A stretch of 13,233 nt of DNA, taken from assembly GCA_002354005.1 (NCBI GenBank), contig DEKS01000165.1, forward strand, positions 1 through 13,233, read 5' to 3'. The notes beneath the pieces were generated by a model that saw only the letters and a list, made by a program, of their open reading frames with translations, was not told the DNA's origin and did no database searches. The translations under genes and the position numbers were made by a program. Source of the DNA: Bacteroidales bacterium UBA2716. Lineage in GTDB: Bacteria > Bacteroidota > Bacteroidia > Bacteroidales > UBA932. Below, piece by piece: positions 6,934 to 13,233 of this stretch. The stretch's first letter is position 1, and each line of letters begins with the position of its first letter.

Positions 6934-9359
6934 TGCAGCGCTTTTCATATGTTTTTGTTTTTCTCCTGCTACTGGTTTCCTGCAGCCGGGAAGAGCTGTC
7001 GTCGTCCATGGGCCCGCAGTTGGAGATTACCCTTTCCTGTGTATCGGAAAGTGATACCAAGGCCGGTGAGGATGAGGAAGACATTTATGCGCAGGAGGGC
7101 GTGGATGTCCTCCTGCATGAAAACCTGCTCTCCACAGTGGACCTGTTTTTCTATCCGGGAAACGACGTTACCTCCGATGCGGTGTACCACGTATTCAAGG
7201 ATTACGGGGAAAGCGGGAAAATCAAGAGTGACATTCTGCGACTGTCACTGGATTCAGAGATGATTAACAACCTGATTTTCCCCAGCCAGAAGAATATTAC
7301 CCAGTGTTATGTGTTTGCCGTGGTAAATTATCCGGGGCAGTTGGTGGAAAAGGACGCCCAGGGGGAGGATATTCTCACCGGAACCTCCCTGCAGCAGCTG
7401 CAGTCAATCGCCGTTACCACAGACTTCATTACTCCCGGTACCGGGGAGAACAGCCATTATCACGCAAACTTTATGATGAGCGGAAGCTCCGTGATGTCCC
7501 TCCGCGGCCGCAACCAGATCCTGGCCGGAAGCGCCACCATCGAATTGCAGCGGTATGCCTGCAAGATGACGGTGGGCGTGAAGGTGGCCCCTCAGGTGCT
7601 CAAGGACAGTGAGGTTTGGGAACCCATGCTGGAGAGTATGGAGATTTATCTGGTGGACGGCGTAAAGACGGTCTGTCTGTCCGGTGAGATGCCCCAGGAC
7701 CCTTCCGATTCCTACTTCAGCTTCAGGAACAATTCCATGCGTTTTATCGACATGGATACGGGAGACCCGTATTTTGAAAAAGACGGAGACTACCTGCAAA
7801 CCTATCCGTTCTACATGTATCCGCAGCGCTGGATTTACGGCCACACCGAGTCTCCCAATAAAGAGCCTTATCTGAAACTGGTGCTCCCGTGGAAGCGCGT
7901 GGTGGGCGGTTACACCCAAAAGCAGTATTACTACAAGGTGTTCATTCCCGACGATTACCGGGAAGAGAATATCTGCCGCTTTGTGCGCAACAACTGGTAT
8001 CACATCAATATTGACGTGGGTATCCTGGGCTCGGAGACCGACGAAGACAAAGTGTCGCCGGATGTTACCTTCTACGTGGTGGACTGGCAGGACAAGAATA
8101 TCGTCATCAAGAATGCCGATATCGGTAAGGCACGGTACCTGTCCGTAGAACGGGATACGACCATCATCTACAACGAGCCCACGGCCCGGCTTTCCTATGT
8201 GAGCTCCCATCCGGTGTCTATCCTGGAAGAGTCCATACGCGTGGGGCGTATCTATTATGGTACAAAAAAGAGTGGGGACGATCTGGGAGGTACGATAACG
8301 ACGGCCGGAGAGGATGATATTTTCCCGAAGGGCACCGTCTTCCTCAGCTTCAACAAAGCGCAGCGGGAGGATAAGAATGGAGGCAAGGACTGGTTTGAGG
8401 ACAAAGAATCGGCCATCGAGTTTACACACAACCTGAACAATAACTACAAAGACCCCACCTTTGACTATTCCTACTATGTCATCCGCTTTGTGCTGGTGCA
8501 CACGGATCATCCGGAGAGTGAGCAATACCGTAAAGTGCAGACCATTATCCAATATCCGGGCATTTACCTGGACCGTACGCCCAATCCGGATACCATTGTT
8601 GAGAACGGAAATGCTTCCACCACGGAGCATGGAGGCTATGTTTATATCAACGACGGCCAGTATTCGGAGAAGAATTATGAGGATGACAAAAAGCCAGCTG
8701 ATTATCTCTGGAAGGTGGTGTGCTATAACGGCGGTGGTACCGATATGTATAAGATTAGCGTAACGGTGCTGCCTCCGGACCAGGACGGAACCGGTTTTGT
8801 CATCGGGGACCCCCGTTCCACAACCAGCGTGATTTACACGCCCAATAATATTCCGTATGTGGCGGCGCGTTATATCAAGGCGGACGGAAAGGTGTCGGAA
8901 GAGGGTGATAAACGGAATCTTCAGGTGTATTATCCCACGGACGAGACTACGCGTACGGCAAATATGATTGCGCCATCTTTCCGGATTTCCACCAGGCTTA
9001 GTGGATCCTACACGAGTACCACAATCAGCAAAGAACAGGCGCTGTATCGCTGTGCCGCTTTCCAGGAAAACGGTTTTCCCGCCGGGCGTTGGCGGCTGCC
9101 CACCATGGCGGAGATCAGCTTCTCCTCCCAATTGTCGGCCAATAATGTGTATGCGTGGCAGTTTAGTGATGATTATTGGTCGGCAAATGGCGTCGTGAAT
9201 GTAAATAAAGCTACCGGTTCTGTGACGACCAAGTCTGGCACGTCAAAGGCTTATGTGCGCTGCGTGTATGATTCCTGGTATTGGGGCGATGACAGAGTAT
9301 TGGATTCCGAAGGGCTGCCTTCAATTTTTGCATGGGGAGATGTGTATGAAACGGAATAA
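6933..9359 (+). CDS. Fimbrillin-core lipoprotein with C-terminal Lcl/DUF1566-like module, candidate tip adhesin
   Basis: Starting at ATG 6933, which overlaps the previous TGA, gives 808 residues; the GTG at 6930 adds only one. The signal peptide ends in lipobox LVSC (Cys17). T42-K43-A-G and a fimbrillin-type core follow, with STVDLFFY near 69 and ATIELQRYACKMTVGV near 200-215. The core ends at a VRNNWYHINIDVGILG strand near 350-365 and a VDWQDKN segment. Residues about 395-690 are further beta-rich regions I cannot name with certainty; the architecture resembles large Bacteroidales pilus proteins annotated DUF4906. Residues about 700-785 carry ALYRCAAFQ (C707), RWRLPT (719-724), DDYWSANG and VRCVYDSWYW (C777). 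This is the pattern of the Lcl C-terminal/DUF1566 module, a C-type-lectin-like fold, probably with a C707-C777 disulfide. A terminal module of this kind on a pilus lipoprotein suggests a ligand-binding tip; the ligand is unknown. The end overlaps the next gene by 14 bases. Confidence 0.78.
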   Translation: MQRFSYVFVFLLLLVSCSREELSSSMGPQLEITLSCVSESDTKAGEDEEDIYAQEGVDVLLHENLLSTVDLFFYPGNDVTSDAVYHVFKDYGESGKIKSDILRLSLDSEMINNLIFPSQKNITQCYVFAVVNYPGQLVEKDAQGEDILTGTSLQQLQSIAVTTDFITPGTGENSHYHANFMMSGSSVMSLRGRNQILAGSATIELQRYACKMTVGVKVAPQVLKDSEVWEPMLESMEIYLVDGVKTVCLSGEMPQDPSDSYFSFRNNSMRFIDMDTGDPYFEKDGDYLQTYPFYMYPQRWIYGHTESPNKEPYLKLVLPWKRVVGGYTQKQYYYKVFIPDDYREENICRFVRNNWYHINIDVGILGSETDEDKVSPDVTFYVVDWQDKNIVIKNADIGKARYLSVERDTTIIYNEPTARLSYVSSHPVSILEESIRVGRIYYGTKKSGDDLGGTITTAGEDDIFPKGTVFLSFNKAQREDKNGGKDWFEDKESAIEFTHNLNNNYKDPTFDYSYYVIRFVLVHTDHPESEQYRKVQTIIQYPGIYLDRTPNPDTIVENGNASTTEHGGYVYINDGQYSEKNYEDDKKPADYLWKVVCYNGGGTDMYKISVTVLPPDQDGTGFVIGDPRSTTSVIYTPNNIPYVAARYIKADGKVSEEGDKRNLQVYYPTDETTRTANMIAPSFRISTRLSGSYTSTTISKEQALYRCAAFQENGFPAGRWRLPTMAEISFSSQLSANNVYAWQFSDDYWSANGVVNVNKATGSVTTKSGTSKAYVRCVYDSWYWGDDRVLDSEGLPSIFAWGDVYETE

Positions 9360-12300
9360 ATGGACGATTCTTCTGGGTGTGGCCCTTCTGGGCCTGGTTT
9401 CCTGCATCCGCGAGGAGGCACCGCGGGAGCGTGCGCCGCAGTCGGTAGAAGGGAAAAAAGTCCGGGTGGAATTCTCTATAGCCGGCGGTTCGGCAGAGCC
9501 TTCCACCAAGGGATTGGACAACGGTGGTGATATTTCGCACATGTACGTGGCGGTGTTCGGCAGTTCCGGCTTCCTGAAAGAGTATGCCCAGGCTACGCTG
9601 CTGTACGACACCGGCGAAATCACGTATAACACGGATAGTGGTGAGCATACAGCCAAACTCTACACGTTTTCGGTAGATCTCACCATCACCGACAGCCCCC
9701 GAAAAGTGCATTTCCTGGGGAATGGTCCTGCGTCCCTGCCCTTTGGCTACGACACCGCCGTGATGCCCATCCAGATGTCCCGGCTCAACGACCAGAACCA
9801 GGGGGAGAAGGCCTATTGGCAAATGATTGACCTTCCGGAGGGCATTCAGGCCAAGAGGGACGCCCAAGGTAATTTCATAGACAAGGACGGAGACAGGTAT
9901 CTGGACGATAACGGCAATGCCAATCCCGCGTTTGACGGATTCATCCTGGATCCGGGGCAGGCGCATTATTTCCGGGAGATTCCCCTCATCCGCAACTGGG
10001 CCAAAATTGTGCTGTATACGCAGGAGGGTTCTCATTTTACCCCCATCAGTTTTTCCGTCATCAATTATCCGTCCCGCGGCGCCGTTGCCCCTTACAGTGG
10101 CAAGACCGGTTTTATCCGCAACTACCAGGACATGGATTTCACCACCCTTCAGGGAATGGGCTATCCGGCCAACCTGCCCGCCGGGACCGAGTTTGACGAC
10201 AGCAAGCCCTCCGCCGACGCGTTCAAGGCGGACCCTGCCACCTTTGTAGACGGCGGCCGGGTGGCGGCTGCGCTTCAGAGCAAGGCGCAGGTGGATAACG
10301 GGGAAGATACGGAAGGGCATGCCGTGTACCTGTATGAGCGTCCTGTTCCGTCCGAGAAGATTCCTCCCACTTATGTCATTGTTTATGGGCACTACAGTTA
10401 CCCCAGTCATGGGAACCCCGGAGACGCCGATTACGATCCCGGCGATCCGAGCCACGAGGGTGATTATTTCTACAAGGTGGATTTGATGGAGACTTTCCGG
10501 AACGAAGAAAGCGGGGAGTGGGAATCTAACTACTATCCCATCTACAGGAATTTCAAGTATCAGATTTGCATTACCAAGATTTTGTCCATGGGCTATGCCG
10601 ACCCTGCCTCGGCTGCGGCTTCTGCCGGTAGCGCCGACGTATCGGCCGACATCTCCACCGGTCATATTGCCGACATCTCCGACGGCGTCGCGCGACTGCA
10701 CCTCACCTGGATGAACAAGAGCTATAATGCCCAGGTAACAGAAGAACACCCGGAAACCACTTTAAAGGTGTATTTCGCTAAAAATAACGGAGAACTTATC
10801 GGAACTGATGAGAACCCCGCTGTGACGGCTAAACTTCTTCCTCCTTCCGATGGTGGCTCCGATATTGTTTTCCCGGCCGGAGTGTCTAAGGATCCCGATA
10901 ATCCGGATATTTTCCGTGTCGGGGCTGCTGATGAAGAAGGCTGGCGCCCGATAGAGTTCTGTACAGCCGCTCCCAGTCGCACCATCCGGAGCCAGACCCT
11001 CCGTATCACCGGAAACCACAACGAAGGACGCCTGTACAGGGATGTGGTGATTACGGTGCTCCCCACCCAGGAAATGCGTGTAGCTTGTGAGTATCCCGTA
11101 TTGCATGCGCTGAAGGGAGAAGAGCAGACGGTTACCATCAGCATTCCGGAAGGCCTCACCAAAAACCTTTTCCCCATTGAGTTTGAGATAGAGCCGCAGG
11201 ACCGCACGCTTACGCCGGACACCAACAAAGATGATAACAACCTGCCGGTGGTCATTGCCCCGTCTATCTCGGAGGATGCAGGCTATACCGGAAAGTCGTC
11301 CTATCATTTCACCCGCACCCTCACCTGGGACCAGTACAAGGCCGCCCCGATTGTCCGTACGGCCGACGGGGGAGACAAGACCTGGCGGAAGATTCCCTGC
11401 TATTTCAAGACCAATTGTGCTATTAACGCCACCAAAGTGTGGGTGAAAAGTACATATTTTGAGAAAACCAGCGCGTCATTCATTAACTATGGTTTCGGCC
11501 TTATCCACGATGGCCGTATTACCGTTCCCGTACCGGCCGAGGCGGGAGGGGAAAGCATTCCGTTCGAATTTCAGGTAGAAACCGACGAACATGGGGAATA
11601 CCCGGAACTGACCCTCCGGCTGACCTGCCTTACCAATGACAGTTCCAAGAACACGGGCGTTACCCGTGGTGATGACGTAGATAGCTTCCTTTTCACGCCC
11701 ACGGGGGCCCAAAATACACTGTATTTCTTCTCTACCACCAACGACGGAGATTTCCAACTGGAGATTTCGGCCCCCGGCTATAATTCGGTGGTGGTAAAGC
11801 CTTACCGCTTCAACAAGGGAATCACCACGAGGTCGTATGGCTTACTGGATGGTGTCTGCGACCCGCTCGACAATGGAAAGTTCTGGTCTAATATGGCCTA
11901 TGGCAGGGCGCAGAGTACCGGTACCCCCAACAAAACAGAGCGCGGCGTCATTTTTGGCTATTATGACGATCCCGATTGTCCGGGCATCACGCAAATTACC
12001 CTCAAAGACGTGAATGGGAGTCCCATTTTAAACAACAATAGTAACGTTTCCGGGGTAAAGTCGTCCAAGGCTATTTCCTATCCCACTGCGCCTGCTGTCA
12101 AGGATGCAAGTGCGAATCCGTACTATCATGAACTTCAGTTAACCACGGTGGGTGCGCTTAAAACCCAGAATATCACGCTGGTGCTTTCCAGTCCCGGTTA
12201 CGTGACGGAAACCTACCGTTATCCCCGTCTGGAGGGCACGACGCGTATCCATACCGGTCACTTTACATTTAAAGATGAATTTTATAACACGGACACGTAT

Positions 12301-12771
12301 ACTCTCAAGCCCGCGAATAATAGTACTGATAACTGTTCTTTCCATCTTGTCTTCACCCCTCTAGATGGCGCTCCTAATCCAGTGAAATCTCCAAGTGGCC
12401 TATACCTGGGACAGGATGAAGATGATAACGTAGTTTCGGGAAGCCGTTATGAGTTGAAGGTGATTTCCGGTGATCTTGGTATCAGTGGTATTGAGGACAA
12501 ATCTAAGAATCAGTATTTTTTCGGCGCTTTCTTCAAATTTGTGGAAGGGCAGCCTGCATCCTGTGAGCCTGCGGACGGTTGCGGAACCTGGTTCCAATAT
12601 CCCGGCAGCAATGGCTGGTACGAGTGGCTGGCCTATGACGACGCCGAAAGTGAGTACGATAAGGCTAAAACACATGCGGAATCCCTTCCTGAAAAGACAA
12701 TGATCGTTACGGTTGGCGATACTCCTATCTGCATTTCCAACTTCACCTATAAAGCGTTTTCACAATATTAG
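9346..12771 (+). CDS. Large multi-domain fimbrillin-core lipoprotein, candidate tip or stalk protein
   Basis: ATG 9346 gives 1141 residues beginning MKRNKW, with lipobox LVSC and Cys20. ATG 9340 would add two residues, and the longest frame (9253) adds a Cys-rich sequence that spoils the signal peptide. GGGGAGA at 9334-9340 lies five bases ahead. T54-K55-G follows the first strand (VRVEFSI). The core runs to about 417 (NFKYQICITKIL). Next come an Ala/Ser/Asp linker with an 8-residue ADIS repeat and a DGVARLHLTWMN strand. A long series of beta modules to 1141 includes CYFKTNC near 685 and two APGY/SPGY turns near 808 and 948. The core has an Asp-rich DKDGDRYLDD segment (179-188) resembling a calcium loop. 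The plan matches large Bacteroidales proteins annotated DUF4906; I cannot confirm the family. As last gene of the operon it probably encodes a tip or extended stalk component. The 3' part is markedly more AT-rich than the 5' part. Confidence 0.75.
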   Translation: MKRNKWTILLGVALLGLVSCIREEAPRERAPQSVEGKKVRVEFSIAGGSAEPSTKGLDNGGDISHMYVAVFGSSGFLKEYAQATLLYDTGEITYNTDSGEHTAKLYTFSVDLTITDSPRKVHFLGNGPASLPFGYDTAVMPIQMSRLNDQNQGEKAYWQMIDLPEGIQAKRDAQGNFIDKDGDRYLDDNGNANPAFDGFILDPGQAHYFREIPLIRNWAKIVLYTQEGSHFTPISFSVINYPSRGAVAPYSGKTGFIRNYQDMDFTTLQGMGYPANLPAGTEFDDSKPSADAFKADPATFVDGGRVAAALQSKAQVDNGEDTEGHAVYLYERPVPSEKIPPTYVIVYGHYSYPSHGNPGDADYDPGDPSHEGDYFYKVDLMETFRNEESGEWESNYYPIYRNFKYQICITKILSMGYADPASAAASAGSADVSADISTGHIADISDGVARLHLTWMNKSYNAQVTEEHPETTLKVYFAKNNGELIGTDENPAVTAKLLPPSDGGSDIVFPAGVSKDPDNPDIFRVGAADEEGWRPIEFCTAAPSRTIRSQTLRITGNHNEGRLYRDVVITVLPTQEMRVACEYPVLHALKGEEQTVTISIPEGLTKNLFPIEFEIEPQDRTLTPDTNKDDNNLPVVIAPSISEDAGYTGKSSYHFTRTLTWDQYKAAPIVRTADGGDKTWRKIPCYFKTNCAINATKVWVKSTYFEKTSASFINYGFGLIHDGRITVPVPAEAGGESIPFEFQVETDEHGEYPELTLRLTCLTNDSSKNTGVTRGDDVDSFLFTPTGAQNTLYFFSTTNDGDFQLEISAPGYNSVVVKPYRFNKGITTRSYGLLDGVCDPLDNGKFWSNMAYGRAQSTGTPNKTERGVIFGYYDDPDCPGITQITLKDVNGSPILNNNSNVSGVKSSKAISYPTAPAVKDASANPYYHELQLTTVGALKTQNITLVLSSPGYVTETYRYPRLEGTTRIHTGHFTFKDEFYNTDTYTLKPANNSTDNCSFHLVFTPLDGAPNPVKSPSGLYLGQDEDDNVVSGSRYELKVISGDLGISGIEDKSKNQYFFGAFFKFVEGQPASCEPADGCGTWFQYPGSNGWYEWLAYDDAESEYDKAKTHAESLPEKTMIVTVGDTPICISNFTYKAFSQY
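9880..9915 (+). other. Asp-rich, possible calcium-binding loop in the 1141-residue protein
   Basis: Residues 179-190 read DKDGDRYLDDNG, with Asp at 179, 181, 183, 187 and 188. The DxDGD start resembles calcium loops of EF-hand, dockerin and thrombospondin type 3 repeats, but the twelfth-position Glu of a canonical EF-hand is absent and there is only one copy. It lies in the fimbrillin core, just ahead of a strand beginning FILDPG. Metal binding is an inference from the spacing of acidic residues. Confidence 0.4.
10645..10680 (+). repeat. Short in-frame direct repeat, 12 bases with a 24-base period
   Basis: GCCGACATCTCC occurs at 10645-10656 and again at 10669-10680. The period is eight codons and the repeat encodes ADIS-TGHI-ADIS-DGVA in the 1141-residue protein, just after an Ala/Ser-rich stretch. 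It sits at the boundary between the fimbrillin core and the C-terminal modules, so it may be a linker that grew by duplication, or a conserved structural turn that looks repetitive by chance. Confidence 0.5.
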
Positions 12772-12821
12772 TCGATTTATCGCAGACGACATTAAAAGAA
12801 CTGAAAAATTGGTCTGATTGC

Positions 12822-12852
12822 TTTTAATTCAAAAGAAAAAGTCCTACCTTTG
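12822..12852 (+). promoter_or_regulatory. Bacteroidota-type promoter for the next pilus operon
   Basis: TACCTTTG at 12845-12852 is an exact match to the TAnnTTTG -7 element of the Bacteroidota primary sigma factor. A TTTT at 12822-12825 lies 19 bases upstream, the usual distance for the -33 TTTG-like element, with three of four bases matching. The stretch lies in the only sizeable intergenic gap (12772-12943), which is AT-rich. Transcription would start a few bases after 12852, giving a 5' leader of roughly 85 bases before ATG 12944. The arms CTTTT and AAAAG at 12821-12835 form a small inverted repeat over the -33 position that could be an operator, but they are too short to rely on. I see no long inverted repeats flanking the promoter, so there is no sign within the window that it is invertible. 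Confidence 0.75.
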
Positions 12853-12864
12853 CAAAATTTGTAA

Positions 12865-12892
12865 GTTTGTTGCCTTGTTTGTTGTCTGGCAA
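12865..12892 (+). repeat. Direct repeat and weak hairpin in the 5' leader
   Basis: GTTTGTTG occurs at 12865-12872 and 12877-12884, a 12-base period. TTGCC (12870-12874) can pair with GGCAA (12888-12892) around a 13-base loop. Both lie in the predicted untranslated leader of the DUF3575 gene. They could be a regulator site or a weak RNA structure, or chance in T/G-rich sequence. No known riboswitch is recognisable. Confidence 0.3.
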
Positions 12893-12943
12893 GTATAGGA
12901 TTTTTCTTAGAAAGCCGGTTATAGACGAGCTAAATTTTAGACT

Positions 12944-13233
12944 ATGAAGTGTTTGCCGCTACGAAAAGGAGGGCTGCTCCTTATTGGGTTGGCAAGTTGT
13001 TTTTTTACCTATGCCGCCTCCCAGCCGCGAGACACGGTGAGCCGGTGGCAGGGGATGAGCATACGCACCAACCTGCTATGGGACGCCCTTGCGGAGCCCA
13101 ATATCGGCCTGGAGTTCCCGGTGGGGGACCACTGGTCCCTTGGGGCCAATGCCGGTATCAAGACGTGGCCCCGCTGGCTGTTTTGGGACAACGACAATGT
13201 CCAGAATACCCGCCACTGGCGTAACTTTGTGGT
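12944..13233 (+). CDS. DUF3575-family protein, 5' part; first gene of the next pilus operon
   Basis: The frame opens at ATG 12944, with an in-frame TAG at 12938-12940, and runs off the window after 96 full codons. After an N-terminal hydrophobic segment comes SIRTNLLWDALAEPNIGLEF, then a VGDHWSLGANAG stretch and a Trp-rich run. This follows the DUF3575 pattern NLLyDa-x-x-PNiGvEf...W-s-v-g-a-n-x-x-x-x-W closely. DUF3575 proteins are predicted outer-membrane or periplasmic beta proteins that commonly open Bacteroidales type V pilus loci; their precise role is not established. The signal peptide is ambiguous: LASC at 16-19 looks like a lipobox, but the following FFTYAAS suggests ordinary signal peptidase I cleavage near residue 25, which is more usual for the family. 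The gene has its own promoter at 12822-12852 and follows the preceding operon by 172 bases. Confidence 0.85.
   Translation, partial: MKCLPLRKGGLLLIGLASCFFTYAASQPRDTVSRWQGMSIRTNLLWDALAEPNIGLEFPVGDHWSLGANAGIKTWPRWLFWDNDNVQNTRHWRNFV

Noticed and set aside
9021..9300. Formylglycine-generating sulfatase-modifying enzyme
   Set aside because: The module is only about 100 residues and matches the shorter Lcl/DUF1566 pattern; a full enzyme is much longer, and I see none of its catalytic region. A binding role fits better.
9253..9345. Earlier start for the 1141-residue gene
   Set aside because: The extra residues lie within the coding sequence of the previous gene and would bury a clear lipoprotein signal peptide that begins at 9346.
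4316..10749. Long open frames on the - strand, such as 4316-5317, 5782-6948, 7404-9131 and 9211-10749
   Set aside because: They lie wholly opposite well-supported + strand lipoprotein genes, their products have no recognisable domains and are rich in His, Arg and Gly, and GC-biased coding sequence often leaves such frames open.
12771..12790. Rho-independent terminator after the last pilus gene
   Set aside because: The possible stem is four base pairs (GTCG/CGAC) with a 12-base loop and no T tract after it.
12772..12943. Invertible (phase-variable) promoter
   Set aside because: Bacteroidales surface operons often have these, but I see no long inverted repeats flanking the promoter in the window and no recombinase gene nearby.
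12949..13224. A + strand frame of 91 codons over the DUF3575 gene
   Set aside because: It is out of frame with the DUF3575 reading, which has a clear family match, a signal peptide and an in-frame stop just before its ATG.

Overview
The window comes from a Bacteroidales-type (Bacteroidota) genome of moderate to high GC. The grounds are the protein families (FimB/Mfa2-type anchor, Mfa1-type fimbrillins, DUF3575), the run of lipoproteins, and a promoter with the Bacteroidota -7 element TAnnTTTG at 12845-12852 rather than a sigma70-type -35/-10 pair. I cannot place it to genus from sequence alone. All genes lie on the + strand. I see no RNA genes, insertion sequences, CRISPR arrays or homopolymer tracts.

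Layout. Bases 1-105 are the 3' end of a gene that by position is probably the DUF3868 gene of a type V (Bacteroidia) pilus locus. It is followed by a FimB/Mfa2-family anchor lipoprotein (107-1141), an AT-rich 36-base gap, a 762-residue Mfa1-like fimbrillin (1178-3466), a second Mfa1-like fimbrillin of 640 residues starting at TTG (3479-5401), and three fimbrillin-core lipoproteins of increasing size, 510, 808 and 1141 residues (5401-6933, 6933-9359, 9346-12771). Spacing is tight (1, 36, 12, -1, -1 and -14 bases), so this reads as one operon with translational coupling in its second half. A 172-base AT-rich gap follows, holding a good promoter. A new gene then starts at 12944 and runs off the window; it is a DUF3575 protein, the usual first gene of such loci. 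The window therefore appears to join the end of one pilus operon to the start of another.

How the genes fit together. By analogy with the Fim and Mfa pili of Porphyromonas gingivalis, each subunit would be exported as a lipoprotein and reach the outer membrane. A trypsin-like protease would remove the N-terminal segment of polymerising subunits, and C-terminal strand exchange would join them. The FimB/Mfa2 protein would anchor or terminate the fibre, the two Mfa1-like proteins are shaft candidates, and the last three are accessory or tip candidates. The 808-residue protein ends in a WRLPT...YWS...VRCVY module resembling the Lcl C-terminal (DUF1566) C-type-lectin-like fold, a plausible adhesin head. 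The 1141-residue protein is a long multi-domain beta protein whose C-terminal part is much more AT-rich than its N-terminal core.

The system type is known. The less ordinary points are the pair of large shaft-like fimbrillins with helix-rich inserts, a shared T-K motif in the five presumed pilus subunits that the anchor lacks, the tip module, the composition break inside the largest gene, and the tandem operon junction.
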